This document shows, in pieces, positions 33,023 through 43,628 of a stretch of DNA of 64,000 bases. The notes under the pieces were generated by a model. It saw only the letters and a list, made by a program, of their open reading frames with translations. It ran no database searches and had not been told where the DNA came from. How positions within the stretch are numbered: position 1 is the stretch's first letter; every line of letters starts with the position of its first letter. The position numbers and the translations under genes are program-made. The stretch covers positions 60,438-124,437 of the forward strand of contig MNCI01016614.1 of the NCBI GenBank assembly GCA_015680685.1, read 5' to 3'. This DNA comes from Gnetum montanum (lineage: Eukaryota; Streptophyta; Gnetopsida; Gnetales; Gnetaceae).

Positions 33023-35392
33023 TTAAAGAAATGGAAAACATTTATTAATTCTACTATTGTAAGAATGAAGGATACCCCCCATAGCTGAATGGTTGAGCAT
33101 GGCTAGAATTAATAAATGGAAGGCTTGGATCCAAGAATTTTGGAAACATTGGAATCTGGTCATACCCAAACCATCGGGTGTCTTTTGAGGTGGTGGTAGG
33201 AATATACCCAAATTGGGGTTCACACACTTGATTGTAGTTTTCATAGTGGGGTAGATTATAAGATGTGGTCATGTGATAAGGAGCTGATCCACTATGGCAC
33301 TCGTGACCATAAGATGGTGTGCAAGGATTGATATGTCTCCCTTCATGGCTAGATTCACTAGGCCACATGGTTGCTGGAGTATTGATTGGTGGCCTTGATA
33401 AGGTAACATGAGGAATTGGGTTTGAAGAGGAAGATGCACTACAGTGTTGAACTTGTGCTGAGTTGGAGGATGTAGTGGTTTCAAAACTAAGGTGTCCCTT
33501 TCGACAATCATGTCTAAAGAAGGGATGCCTTTGGTTGGTGGGTTTCCACTACTATTGTTAGTAGTAGCACAAGTAACATTCATGGGTTGATGCTGTGGTG
33601 TAAACCCTTCAGGTACAATTAGTGGCGATGTAGAAGGAGGTGAAGGATGAGAATATTATTGTTGAGGAAAAGTGTAAGGTACATGAGGTGGAAACCTTGG
33701 TAGAGAAGGTATGAGTGGATAGTATTCTAGAGAATGATAATAATGAGGTGAAGTAGAGGATGATGATCCAGTTGGAGAAATAGGGTGTTGAACATAGTAA
33801 GCATTTGGCGTTAGGACATACAAAGGATATGGTCAGGTTGGTGATGGCTTTTCCCATGATTGGGGCTTTTTCCATTATGGTTGAACCCAATATCTATTTG
33901 CAAAATTTGGATGTAACATTCCTTCCCAATGCTCATGTAAATGTGATAAAACTAGGCATTGGCCTTTGGGGTGATCATACAAATAGACGTTGCATTGATA
34001 TGTGAAGTTGGCAATTGAGTTCTTATTCTTATTATCTTCTACTGTTTGTTTTGATTATTGTGTGGTGTCCTGTCCTATTTTTTGATTTGGCATAGTTGTG
34101 CCTCTACTATTGTTAGCATCTTCTCCATATTTTCCATGCACCCACTCTGTCATCTTATTAATCTTTGTCATGATTTCATCCAGTGATTGTTGCATTGGCA
34201 AAGGTAGAAATGGTTGCACTTTCTCTAGGTAAGTTGATTTCTCCTCTTTATGGTTATGGACCTTTGCTAATTTGAGATTTCGGTCCTATTGAGAGCTTTT
34301 AGCATTCTCCCATTTAGCCATTTCTCCTTCTTCTTTTGGTACTTGCTTAATAAGCTCTTGGAGTTGATGGATTTGTAGCTCATATAGTTGACCTCAGGCA
34401 TACATCCTTAGGGTTTCCCTTGTTTCATTATGGAGCCCATCGATGATGTGATACATTAGCCTTTCCTCGGAGAATCCATGGCCTGGGTAGTTGTTTAACA
34501 ATGCATAATATCTTTCTAAGGCCATGTCCAAGGGTCCATGTTGCTATTGTTTCCATTCTTGGATTTTTCTCCTCAAGGCCAACACTTTAGCATAGGTTTG
34601 ATATCGTTCAGTAAAGAGTTCTACCATTGTTGGCCAACTATGGATTGATTTTGGTTTTAACAATCTATACCACACTTTTGCTTGGCCAACAAGTGTCAGA
34701 AGAAAGAGCTTAATTTTTTGCCATCCATTATCAATGTTGTTCCATGCATAGGCATCATAGAAGGCTTGTAAATGTTGTTGTGGATCTAATTCATAGCCTC
34801 CTAAAAATTTGGGGAAGTTGTTTAAATCAAGCCTGGGTAGACAGCTTTCCTTACAATGCTTACAGGATATTTGAATGGCCTCTTGTATAGGCATTAGGAT
34901 CTTACTGGCTAGCAGGGGTTCATTGTCACTAAGTGGGTTGTGAGTTTGTGTGTTGGGACGATGTTGTCCTTGTTCACGTTGGCGTTCTCAATTTTCTTTG
35001 TGACCTCGATTTTTAGTTCTACACCAATCCCTTGAAAGATAGTCATTCATGTCACAATTTGATGTTGAAGGAGTAGAGGAAGAGAGGGAACTATAAAAAT
35101 CATTATGACTTTTGTAAGCCTTCCAATCATCCCCAAATAAGTTCTTGTTATTTATCGAGAAGGTCCTAGGCCTTTTGGGCCTCCTCATTCTATGGGATGT
35201 CTCATCCTTACTAGAGGTGTCAGAGTTGGATGATAAAAGTCTTTGAGTATCGTTGGGGTGTTCATGAACGTAGGGGACTCCTGCATAAGGTTAGGTACTC
35301 CAAACTTTATCTTCATCATCATATAATTTGTTGGTTCTCCAAGGAATTGCCTTGCTCGTTGTTGCATTGTCAAAGTCTTGTGAGAGAGACAT
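33023..35392 (-). pseudogene. gag of element E (decayed, nearly one frame)
   Basis: Start MSLSQDFDN at 35392. One frame can be followed for about 790 codons with roughly eight stops. The N-terminal 200-residue module of B is absent, so this gag begins near B's basic region. Core: LPRLDLNNFPKFLGGYELDP, QHLQAFYDAYAW, VWYRLLKPKSI (34544-34894), then the helical part. The zinc-knuckle remnant YDHPKGQC has lost its first two Cys. The C-terminal linker is rich in P, Y, H and S and ends at 33023. The protease expected next is missing. Confidence 0.8.
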
Positions 35393-35517
35393 TGCTATGA
35401 GTTTGTGTGTGACTTATTTGCAATTACTATTATTATATTTTTTTTCTGAAAGGTATATCATGAAAACTTTGTTACAGGGATCTTGTATGATATAACTAAT
35501 CTAAATAACTAGCACCA

Positions 35518-35535
35518 TCCCTGGCAATGACACCA
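35518..35535 (-). other. Primer-binding site of element E (tRNA-Asp type, decayed)
   Basis: Minus strand TGGTGTCATTGCCAGGGA, one base inside the right LTR. Confidence 0.8.
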
Positions 35536-35536
35536 A

Positions 35537-36382
35537 TGATAGGTGGCGAGGTACCCCTACACTCAACCATACGAATACGAGCGTTTGATGCATGATCTGG
35601 TCGAACTCCATAGACGAGCTAGTTGTGGTATCTAGATAATTACTCATTAATCATAGTTTTCTATCTTCCCACCTAGACTAGTATTTGTTTTGTCACGTAT
35701 GATTTAGTCCAGAGTGAGGTGTATGATGTGGTCCTAAACTAGTGCTACTCCTAGAGGCAATGGAAAATAACTTTTAAGCTAAGAGAGAGAGGGTGAAGAG
35801 AGTCTAAGCTAGCCTAAGTGCAATGAGCATCCATTCCTTAATCATCCGTACACATCTTGGACCTCGTGCACAACTACTACTGGGATTACCAAGCACATGG
35901 CCTAGGTATGCTACTAGGATACCAAGTAGTCACACTTGAATGCTCGTGATTAAGTCGTACTCATTCCATGTTTAAGGAGTTTAGGGTAAAGAGATATTAG
36001 CTACTAAAGAAATAAATAACAATAATAATTAAATAATTAAACTAAGTGAATTATGCAATGATGAAGTAATCTCAATCTTTATTTCCAGTCATGTGAGTGT
36101 CCAAGTACGTCACACTTGAGTAAAGGTGCTGTACAATTACAATCATCACACTGCGGGCATGCATTGGGGGAAAAGAGTTGAGAGGAAAAAATGACAAAAA
36201 TACTTTAATCTAATGCTAAAATAACTAAAAACTAACTTACTAAAAAACTAACTTCTTTCCTGTGCACCCCATTGTGTATTTATAAGCTCACATGGAAACC
36301 GCAATATCATGCACCCGATATTGTGAGCCAAGCTGCGATATCGCATATGCGATATCGTGGTCTAATGAGTCATGATTCATGA
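35537..36382 (-). repeat. 5' LTR of element E
   Basis: Pairs with 27399-28259. TATTTATA (TATA box complement) at 36277-36284; GATATC-type sites 36300-36357. The terminal CA complement at the outer end is GA here (one substitution). Confidence 0.88.
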
Positions 36383-36387
36383 ATCAT
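36383..36387. repeat. Target-site duplication of element E, right copy (ATCAT)
   Basis: Identical to 27394-27398. Confidence 0.8.
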
Positions 36388-36662
36388 CCTCTTAAAGTTC
36401 TACCTTGGAAGGATGAACATTGAATCTTTGGATAATGATATTTTTATTTTATGAGTTACCACATCAGAAATTAGAATAACTATAAGGTTGATCCTAACTT
36501 AAACAAGTCATCAAGGCCTATTGGTTGAAAATCTTATATCTCGAGACCATTCTCATGGAAATTCAATTGTTAGATTATATTTATGACTAGTATTAATCCT
36601 AAAATATCTTAAGTGCTAGCTTCTCACTATCATCTAAGTTTTCTTGATAATTAATTACATGT
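36388..36662. other. Spacer between elements E and D
   Basis: 275 bp of AT-rich sequence that should continue the sequence left of 27394. I see nothing recognisable in it. CATGT (36658-36662) would be D's target duplication. Confidence 0.4.
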
Positions 36663-37511
36663 TGATGAAACAATTCATGTTACAGACTATGATATCATAG
36701 CTCTACATATGTCATCATAGATACAATGTAGTGATTCATGGTTATGCCTATAAATACCAATTTTCCATCACATCAAAAAGACAAGTTTTATCTAAGATTT
36801 AGCAAAATTCTTGGAGTTTATTTTCTTGAAGTTAAAGTTAGAGTAAATGTCTGTAGTGTGGTAAATTACAGTTGTACAGAATCTTTATTCGAGTGGATTG
36901 TTTCTGGACACAATTCATGAACAAAAATAAATATTGAGATTATTCTTCATTATTGTAGCATATCACTTAGCATAGATTTATTTTCCATGTTGTTTACATT
37001 TACTAAGTCATTTACATTTCTTAGGTCATTTACTATTCCAATGTCTATTAGTAAGGTGAAATAAGTACAACTAGTTTTGAGTATAATGTATAATTGTTTG
37101 GTAACCCAATAGTGAATTTACTTAATTCTCATAGTAGTAAAGTTACTTGGTAATCTTAGTGACAATTATATCAGCCTAGGACATGCATGAAAAACCAAGA
37201 ATGAATGCTTATCACCGTAGGATAGGATAGATTTATGTTTCCATTGTACTTAGACGTAGAATCTATAATCACTGCCATCATGTTTACACTTAGCCTTATT
37301 AAGAGCCAGTTAATATCAGTCTATCATATACCTCACTAAGAGTTAGACCATACATTTTGCACCTCACTAACTCTAAGTCAGAAGATAATGATCATGAACT
37401 TAACATCTACTTGCTAGTATACTTACATTTTCCATTTGTAAATTATGATTTGGTTGCATGCGAACACTTGTGACTTGTATGCTTGAGTGTTGGAATACCC
37501 AATTGGTCATA
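36663..37511 (+). repeat. 5' LTR of element D
   Basis: Starts TGATGAAACAATTCATG; TATGATATCATAG palindrome near 36688-36700; TATA box 36749-36756; end TCATA, decayed. Pairs with 46589-46898. Confidence 0.85.
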
Positions 37512-37513
37512 CT

Positions 37514-37531
37514 TGGTGCCATTTCTAGGAA
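37514..37531 (+). other. Primer-binding site of element D (tRNA-Asp type, decayed)
   Basis: TGGTGCCATTTCTAGGAA, three changes from the intact form in the first 14 bases. Confidence 0.7.
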
Positions 37532-37653
37532 TGTGTTAATGTTTTCTAGTTAGTTGATTTTACAAAATTTGTTGTATTAAGTATCAAAATATATATATTT
37601 TTTACTTAAAATTTGTTAAAATGTACACACTTTTAAGTGTCAAACAAACTAAA

Positions 37654-40180
37654 ATGGCTTCTACAACTAAAGTTAACTCTTCATCTATTATTAATCTTAA
37701 TAAAAATCGTGATAGAGATTACAATGAAAAAGATTGAAATGCACTGATGTAAACTAGAATTTCATATGCTCATACCAAACCTTATTATCTTGATTTTATT
37801 TTCATTTTCTAGTAGGATGAAAAGCCTAGATGGAGGACTTACAGGGCAATATTGTCTTGCCACTTGAACATTCAGCACCATCAATGCTTCAAGTACTCCT
37901 CATGAGGTCAAATCTTGACCATGTGGAAATCAAGTCACTAAAAATATGACTAGGCCATATTAGCCAACGAATGCTCATACAAGAAGGGATGCCATTATGG
38001 AGGCAAGATATGAACAAGATAAAGGGAAGAAAGCACTATAAATAGTTACACTAGAAGCAAAAGAAGATGCTTTAGTCCAAGTCAAAAAATTCTATTAGAC
38101 TCATGAATCTCATTCTCAAACATCAGTAATTTGCATTGAAGATCCCATCAAAATAAAGCTACATTCAGCTCTAGTAGAAACCCTTGGAAGAAATAAGGAA
38201 GACCCAAAACTTAGGAGGAATTCAAGGACTAAGACCTACAATGAATCTAGGAGAGATGAATCAAGAAGTCATAAAAGAAGAATCAACTAACATTGTTCTT
38301 TAGATCCTCCATCTTCTTCCTTACATTCATCAACAACTTCTAAAAAGAGGAAATGAAGACTAAGTGATCACGATGCAAAAGGAAGAAGAGATCATCAAAG
38401 ACATACAAATAAAAGAAGACATCTCGATGAAGAGGAAGATGTCCATGAAGAAAGAGGAGAAAGGATCAAATATGAAAGAAGAGAGCATCATGAGCATTAG
38501 AGGGGTTATTATTACAACAAAGCTTATAGATCTAAAGGTATGAAGAACCTATGTTAGCCACTCATAATATGATCAACATCAGGGAAGTAGTGTATATTCC
38601 TACCATGCATTTAAGGGACAACTACATCAAGTAACTTGAAATGAACAATATCACAAAATTTAAAGGTAGATATAATGTGGATCCACAACACCATCTCCAA
38701 GCCTTCCATGATGTCTATACCCTACAGAATATAGAGAATGATTGGCAAAAACTAAAGTTATTTTCTAGGATACTTATAAAGGAAGTAGAGAGTTGGTATA
38801 GATCCTTAGAACTAAAATTAATTTGAAGATGAAGTACCATGCTAGAAATTTTTAATGATAAGTATCAAACCTACCCAAGAGTGTTGAATCTAAGAAAATA
38901 GATCCAAGGATAGAAATAGGAGATAAATAAATCCCTTAATGTAGTAATGGTCATGCATTACTTATTATTGCATAGACCCCCATACCATAGATTTTATCAA
39001 TAGGAACAAATACAACATATTATTGATGAGCTAAGAAACAGAATAAGAGAAACCCTTGGAGTATATGCCCAAGGTAGAGGGGGAGTTACAAAAAAGAAAA
39101 TTAGTTGAAGAATATCATAGAGACTCATCTATTAGAGAAAGAGATGTGAGAATATGCAGAACACAAGAAGAAGAAACATTAGAAGATGCAGTCCAACGAA
39201 AGACTTTATCCATTCAAAAACTAGTAATTGATATTAAAACAAAGGTAGAGAAAATGTGGGATTCCATGGATGAGAAATTTGCTATTGTGCTCAAGATAGT
39301 AGAAAAAGAAATCAAACAAGACTTCAACAAGAATAAGGATAGAAAGAAGAAAAAGGACAATAGATGTGACAACATACAAATAAAGGAAAAGTTGCCATGG
39401 TAGAGGAAATAATAGACTTAAGCTCAGAAGATCACATAGGTTGCAAAGTGTGCCAGTGTGAACAACCTAAGGGAGGTTTTCCTATCATGGCCCACTTACA
39501 AGAGTCTGGGGCATATGTAGTCAATCTAAAATTTGTTAAGAAACAAATGTTCATGGATAAGCTTATCCACAAGGTAATTTTAGATAGCCCTACCAACAAC
39601 CATACTATCCAAGTGAGGCTTATCCTCAACTATAGGAATAATACCAGTCGTAGTGTAACAACCATAGTCATGAGAAATACCACTACTAAGGCAATAGTAT
39701 GCATATAGATAATTAGATCCATATGGATACTATGTACAACGTCTTATCTTTCCTAGAAATACTTCAGTCCATACTTCCTCTCCCTAGTATGCACCTAAAT
39801 ACTTTAGACCTACAACATCATGCATGGATCCTCATCCTTACATGTCATAACTAGCACTAGGTCCTTCATATTAAGCTCCTAATCCATTACCACAAATACC
39901 ACCACCAATCATGTAAGGAGACCTCTCAAAAAAACCTTAGCAAAAAAGTGCTACTAGGGTAGTTAGTATACAGAGAGAAGATCATACTAGCAATAATGAC
40001 TATAAATCTAGGAAATATCCTTTTTTTAGGATAAGTCCAAAAAAGGCTGGTAGAGCAAGGACTTCATCTAATCATGTTCTTTCTATCATAGATCCTCCTA
40101 CAACCATCATGATTCTAGAACAACGAAATCAAAAGCTTACAACGAAATGTAGGAACTCTTCCTAGGAAAAAAATATATCC
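37654..40180 (+). pseudogene. gag of element D (decayed)
   Basis: Start MASTTKVNSS, the counterpart of B's MASSHEI. The N-terminal module is present (SYAHTKPYYLDFIFIF). Core at 38600-39060: NNITKFKGRYNVDPQHHLQAF, NDWQKLKLFSRILIKEVESWYRSLE. The helical part runs to about 39350 (QRKTLSIQKLVIDIKTKVEKMW). The zinc-knuckle remnant CKVCQCEQPKGGF (39433-39471) has lost the His and last Cys. The P/Y-rich linker runs from 39480 to 40180. Many stops; inactive. Confidence 0.75.
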
Positions 40181-40189
40181 TAGAAACCC

Positions 40190-40565
40190 TTTGATTTACT
40201 TGCAAATTGCTAGAAACACACCATGTAAAGGTTTACTAGATTCTAGATCATGAGTGAATTTCATTTCTCATGACATGTACAATGCTTGGAATTTACTTCC
40301 ATTAAAGAAGTGTAATATAAGACTAGAACTTGTAGATTAATGAGTTATCATTCCATTAAAACATGTAGAAGATGTGGTAACCACTATCAGTGGGTGGCCT
40401 TATCTAGCATATTTTCTTGTGATGTGAAGAATAATACTAGGAACTTTCCTATCCTTATGGGAAGAGCATGGCTTAGTACAATTGATGCTAAGTTAGGAGT
40501 GAGACACTTTTCCTTGGAAATTTCCAAGGAATATGGGAAAGAAGCCATATCAACACAAAGAATTT
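40190..40565 (+). pseudogene. Aspartic protease of element D (active site lost)
   Basis: YLQIARNTPCKGLLDSRS: the active-site D-S-G reads D-S-R (G lost). Followed by YNAWNLLPLKKCNI and, in a shifted frame, PILMGRAWLSTIDAKLGVRHFSLEISKE (40455-40536), matching B's protease end. Stops and a frameshift. Dead enzyme. Confidence 0.8.
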
Positions 40566-40674
40566 GATGCATTACTTATGATGAAGAAGGATGTAGTTGT
40601 GGACCAAAAGTTAAAAATGTTAACATGATCCTTACACTAGTCCACAATAAATTTGAAAAACAAGTGTGTATGCA

Positions 40675-41002
40675 AAAAAGAAGAAGAAGAAGAAAAAGAA
40701 GAAGAAGAAGAAGAAGAAGAAGAAGAAGAAGAAGAAGAAGAAGAAGAAGAAGAAGAAGAAGAAGAAGAAGAAGAAGAAGAAGAAGAAGAAGAAGAAGAAG
40801 AAGAAGAAGAAGAAGAAGAAGAAGAAGAAGAAGAAGAAGAAGAAGAAGAAGAAGAAGAAGAAGAAGAAGAAGAAGAAGAAGAAGAAGAAGAAGAAGAAGA
40901 AGAAGAAGAAGAAGAAGAAGAAGAAGAAGAAGAAGAAGAAGAAGAAGAAGAAGAAGAAGAAGAAGAAGAAGAAGAAGAAGAAGAAGAAGAAGAAGAAGAA
41001 GA
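40675..41002 (+). repeat. Long (GAA)n microsatellite, about 325 bp
   Basis: About 108 trinucleotide units with a single visible interruption near 40693-40697 (AAAAAG). It lies in the protease-RT linker of element D. The long frames here (poly-Glu, poly-Lys, poly-Arg, and poly-Ser, -Leu, -Phe on the other strand) are products of the repeat, not genes. Confidence 0.97.
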
Positions 41003-41330
41003 CAATTACCACTAAACAAAAAGACATTCAATGATTGGGAAATGAGAACATAAACTATCCAAAACATGCATGAAAACATCCAAAATACTTATCAAGTTAG
41101 ATCCCGAGAAAATGACCCGAATAGAGAACCCATAGAAGGATTCCCTAAACCATGACCATACACCAACAACAAGTGGTGAACATGGAGACTCAAAACTTGA
41201 AATTGATAATAAACAAGAAAATATATCTAGAACCTCCAAAATAAGAATATCATATAGTCCAACAAGATATATTTCTTCAAATGATAAAAATTTGATTATC
41301 ATCAATGTCGCATGGAATAATAAATGAACA
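41003..41330 (+). pseudogene. Protease-RT linker remnant of element D
   Basis: A weak but collinear match to the linker of element A: LRTSKIR ... SNDKNLIIINVAW here (41228-41313) against LKTLSTG ... KNEKLVIINAKL in A (6290-6363). Similarity stops there; the RT, RNase H and integrase are missing, so the pol deletion in D starts at about 41320. Confidence 0.5.
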
Positions 41331-41469
41331 CGTAAATCATTAAGAATGATAAATAAGAGCCCCAGAGTGTATGATTCTAGGAATCTACAATTGATTTTCT
41401 GAAACCTTGTTCATGATTTCAATAATGGGGTAGGTATCCTATCTTAAATTTGGAATTGATAAGTACATT

Positions 41470-43614
41470 TTAACTTTTATGTTTTATAATTTTTTGGTTT
41501 ATGTTTTTTGTCCTGCTTTTTCTATTTTTCACCATTTTTTACATTCTTTTATACTTTTATCATTTCTTATAATTTTTCATTCTTTAATATCTTTCAAATT
41601 ATTTATATGTTTTATATTCTTACCTATTTCTTATTATTATATAATTTTACCATTCTTTATGTATATATTTTTGTTGATTTTTGTAATAAAGTGTAAAGGA
41701 ATAAACAAGATGTAGTTGACAAAATGAGAATTTCATCCTATGTTATCAAATCATTAAAGGATTGATTGTATATACAATAAGACCACATCATCCATCCACT
41801 CATTTCTAATAATAAGATGCACTATGGACATAATGACATTCTCTTAATAATAAAACTAAAATAAACCAATAATCATTATGCTTGGATGAAAAAGTAAAGA
41901 ATCGAGTGCGAATGAAGAGGGTGTGATATCAAAGGGATTTATGGATTCTCTATGACTACTACTATGAGTCTTATCATTCTGTTAAGTTGTATTATTTACT
42001 TGATTTCTAATGAAAAATGAAAGTGTTCTCTAGAATAAGTGTTGCCATACCATATTACTAGAAAGATATCCATGCCTAATGGTAGTCCTCTAGTAAGGTA
42101 GACATAGTAATAATATAATAAAAATTTTGGAGGTCCCATTGGAAAGACATATTACCTATGCTTGAAGGTGCTCCTCTGTCCAATGGGCAAGTCTCATTTT
42201 AAAATAAACTATGTAGTAATGAAATGGCTTCCTTGTACTTTATTTCTAAGTGATAATATTTCTTGTAGTTGTGATAGTCTTGTGGTTGTTATTTTTGGGA
42301 TGATACAATGCAATGTCACTGGTAAGTGGTATGGACTTGGTTTGGATCTTAGATGGAAAGGTTAATGATCATTTTAACCATGCATTACATATAAAATTCA
42401 TTATACCTATGGCAAGACACTTCACGTCTCATTTTCTACAATCCCTTCTACTACCATTCCACCTTAATGTTATATATAATCATAATTTGATGGCTTTCTA
42501 TAATATAGTGTTATTTTTTTATTGGGGCAATACTAACATGTGTATTTTGAAAGACAAGTATGGTTTACATTCAACTCTTTGAGTGCCTGTATACATTTTT
42601 ATATGTGGTTATACAAGGGCATTAAGGGTAGGAGCCTAATTTGGGGAGGACCCACTTATATAGATTTTGTGTCTCATACTTGATGATTAATTCCACATCA
42701 TCTTATATCTCCTTACTACTTAAACAATCATCTTTATTTTCCTATATATTCATATTCATTCATACATTCAAAACTTTTGATCAACCATCTCCTAAAAGCT
42801 TAATTGACTTAGCTTGACCAAAATCCTTCTTTCACATATTTTTGATGACAAATCTCTCTCTTTTAAGCATCAAATATGATCAATAACCCTTGGGATTATC
42901 TTCACATCTTTTAGACTATCCAATTTGTTCATTTTCTCCACCAAAACTCACAAAAAGTTTCAAATGTTCAACGATGATATCGTAGATATGATATATGAGC
43001 CCCTACGATATTGTATCCATGATATCATATATATGATATATTCCTTATAAAAATCAATATATAAGTGCAAATAGTTAGAAAATGTTTTCATTTCCTTAAT
43101 TCATGCTTAGGTAGTTCATGCTATTTTTCTGACTTTCAAACCTTTAGAGATCCATATCTTCCTCATTGTAAGTCTAATTTAAGCCATTCTTATTTCCTTT
43201 CTCTCATAGAGTGACCAATGCAATCATGTAGTTTTTGTGAATTATACCAAATTTTTCTAGCACTTGGAAGAACAAATTTAGGGTAAGAACAATAAAGATA
43301 ATTACATTCTAATCTTACATAAACCCAATAGACTTAATGTTTCCTTTCAAATGACCATGCGAATATGTCTTAAATAATAAATTGATGATTGTGATAGGTT
43401 GTTCAAAATAAATTATTTCTAACTACTAAAAATTATTCAAATAAGGTTTTCTTTTATAAAAGGTTTTATTTGAATAGCAAATTCCCTAACTTTGTAAGCC
43501 AAATTGAAAATAAAGTTGATAATGAACAAAGATTTTGATTAAATTTCAAAATCCAATGAAGGATTATAATCCATTAGAAATTTATCTAAAATAATTTGGT
43601 CATATTAAAACATT
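41470..43614 (+). other. T-rich tract and conserved non-coding block of element D
   Basis: T-rich 41470-41690, then the same ordered boxes as in B, A and E: GGTGTGATATCAAAGGGATTT (41920-41940), CATTAAGGGTAGGAGCC then TTTGGGGAGGACCCACTT (42618-42656), and the promoter-like array at 42970-43055. No coding frame of note. Confidence 0.65.
42970..43055 (+). promoter_or_regulatory. Internal promoter-like array of element D
   Basis: GATGATATCGTAGATATGATATATGAG, TACGATATTGTATCC and ATGATATCATATATATGATATA in close order (each written here as found at 42973-43040), then TATAAAAA at 43046. The arrangement copies that of the LTR U3. It lies 570 bases upstream of the accessory ATG at 43629. Element E has the counterpart at 31722-31812. 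Confidence 0.55.
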
Positions 43615-43628
43615 GTTTATGATTGTAG
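43615..43628 (+). promoter_or_regulatory. Candidate 3' splice site of element D
   Basis: GTTTATGATTGTAG followed at once by ATG (43629). Same acceptor-ATG junction as B and E. Confidence 0.55.

Larger units (their letters stand above)
27399..36382 (-). mobile_element. Element E: non-autonomous Athila-like element with accessory gene
   Basis: Two LTRs (861 and 846 bp), duplication ATCAT, primer-binding site and polypurine tract in the right places. Reading on the minus strand: LTR, gag (35392-33023), T-rich tract, conserved non-coding block, a second promoter-like array (31735-31810), splice acceptor with ATG at 31224, an accessory gene of about 850 codons, polypurine tract, LTR. Protease, RT, RNase H and integrase are missing. 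Coding regions have stops and at least two frameshifts. Close relative of D. Confidence 0.9.

Noticed and set aside
40576-41079. Long frames on both strands encoding runs of Glu, Lys, Arg, Ser, Leu or Phe
   Set aside because: They are all produced by the (GAA)n microsatellite and have no start context or domain.
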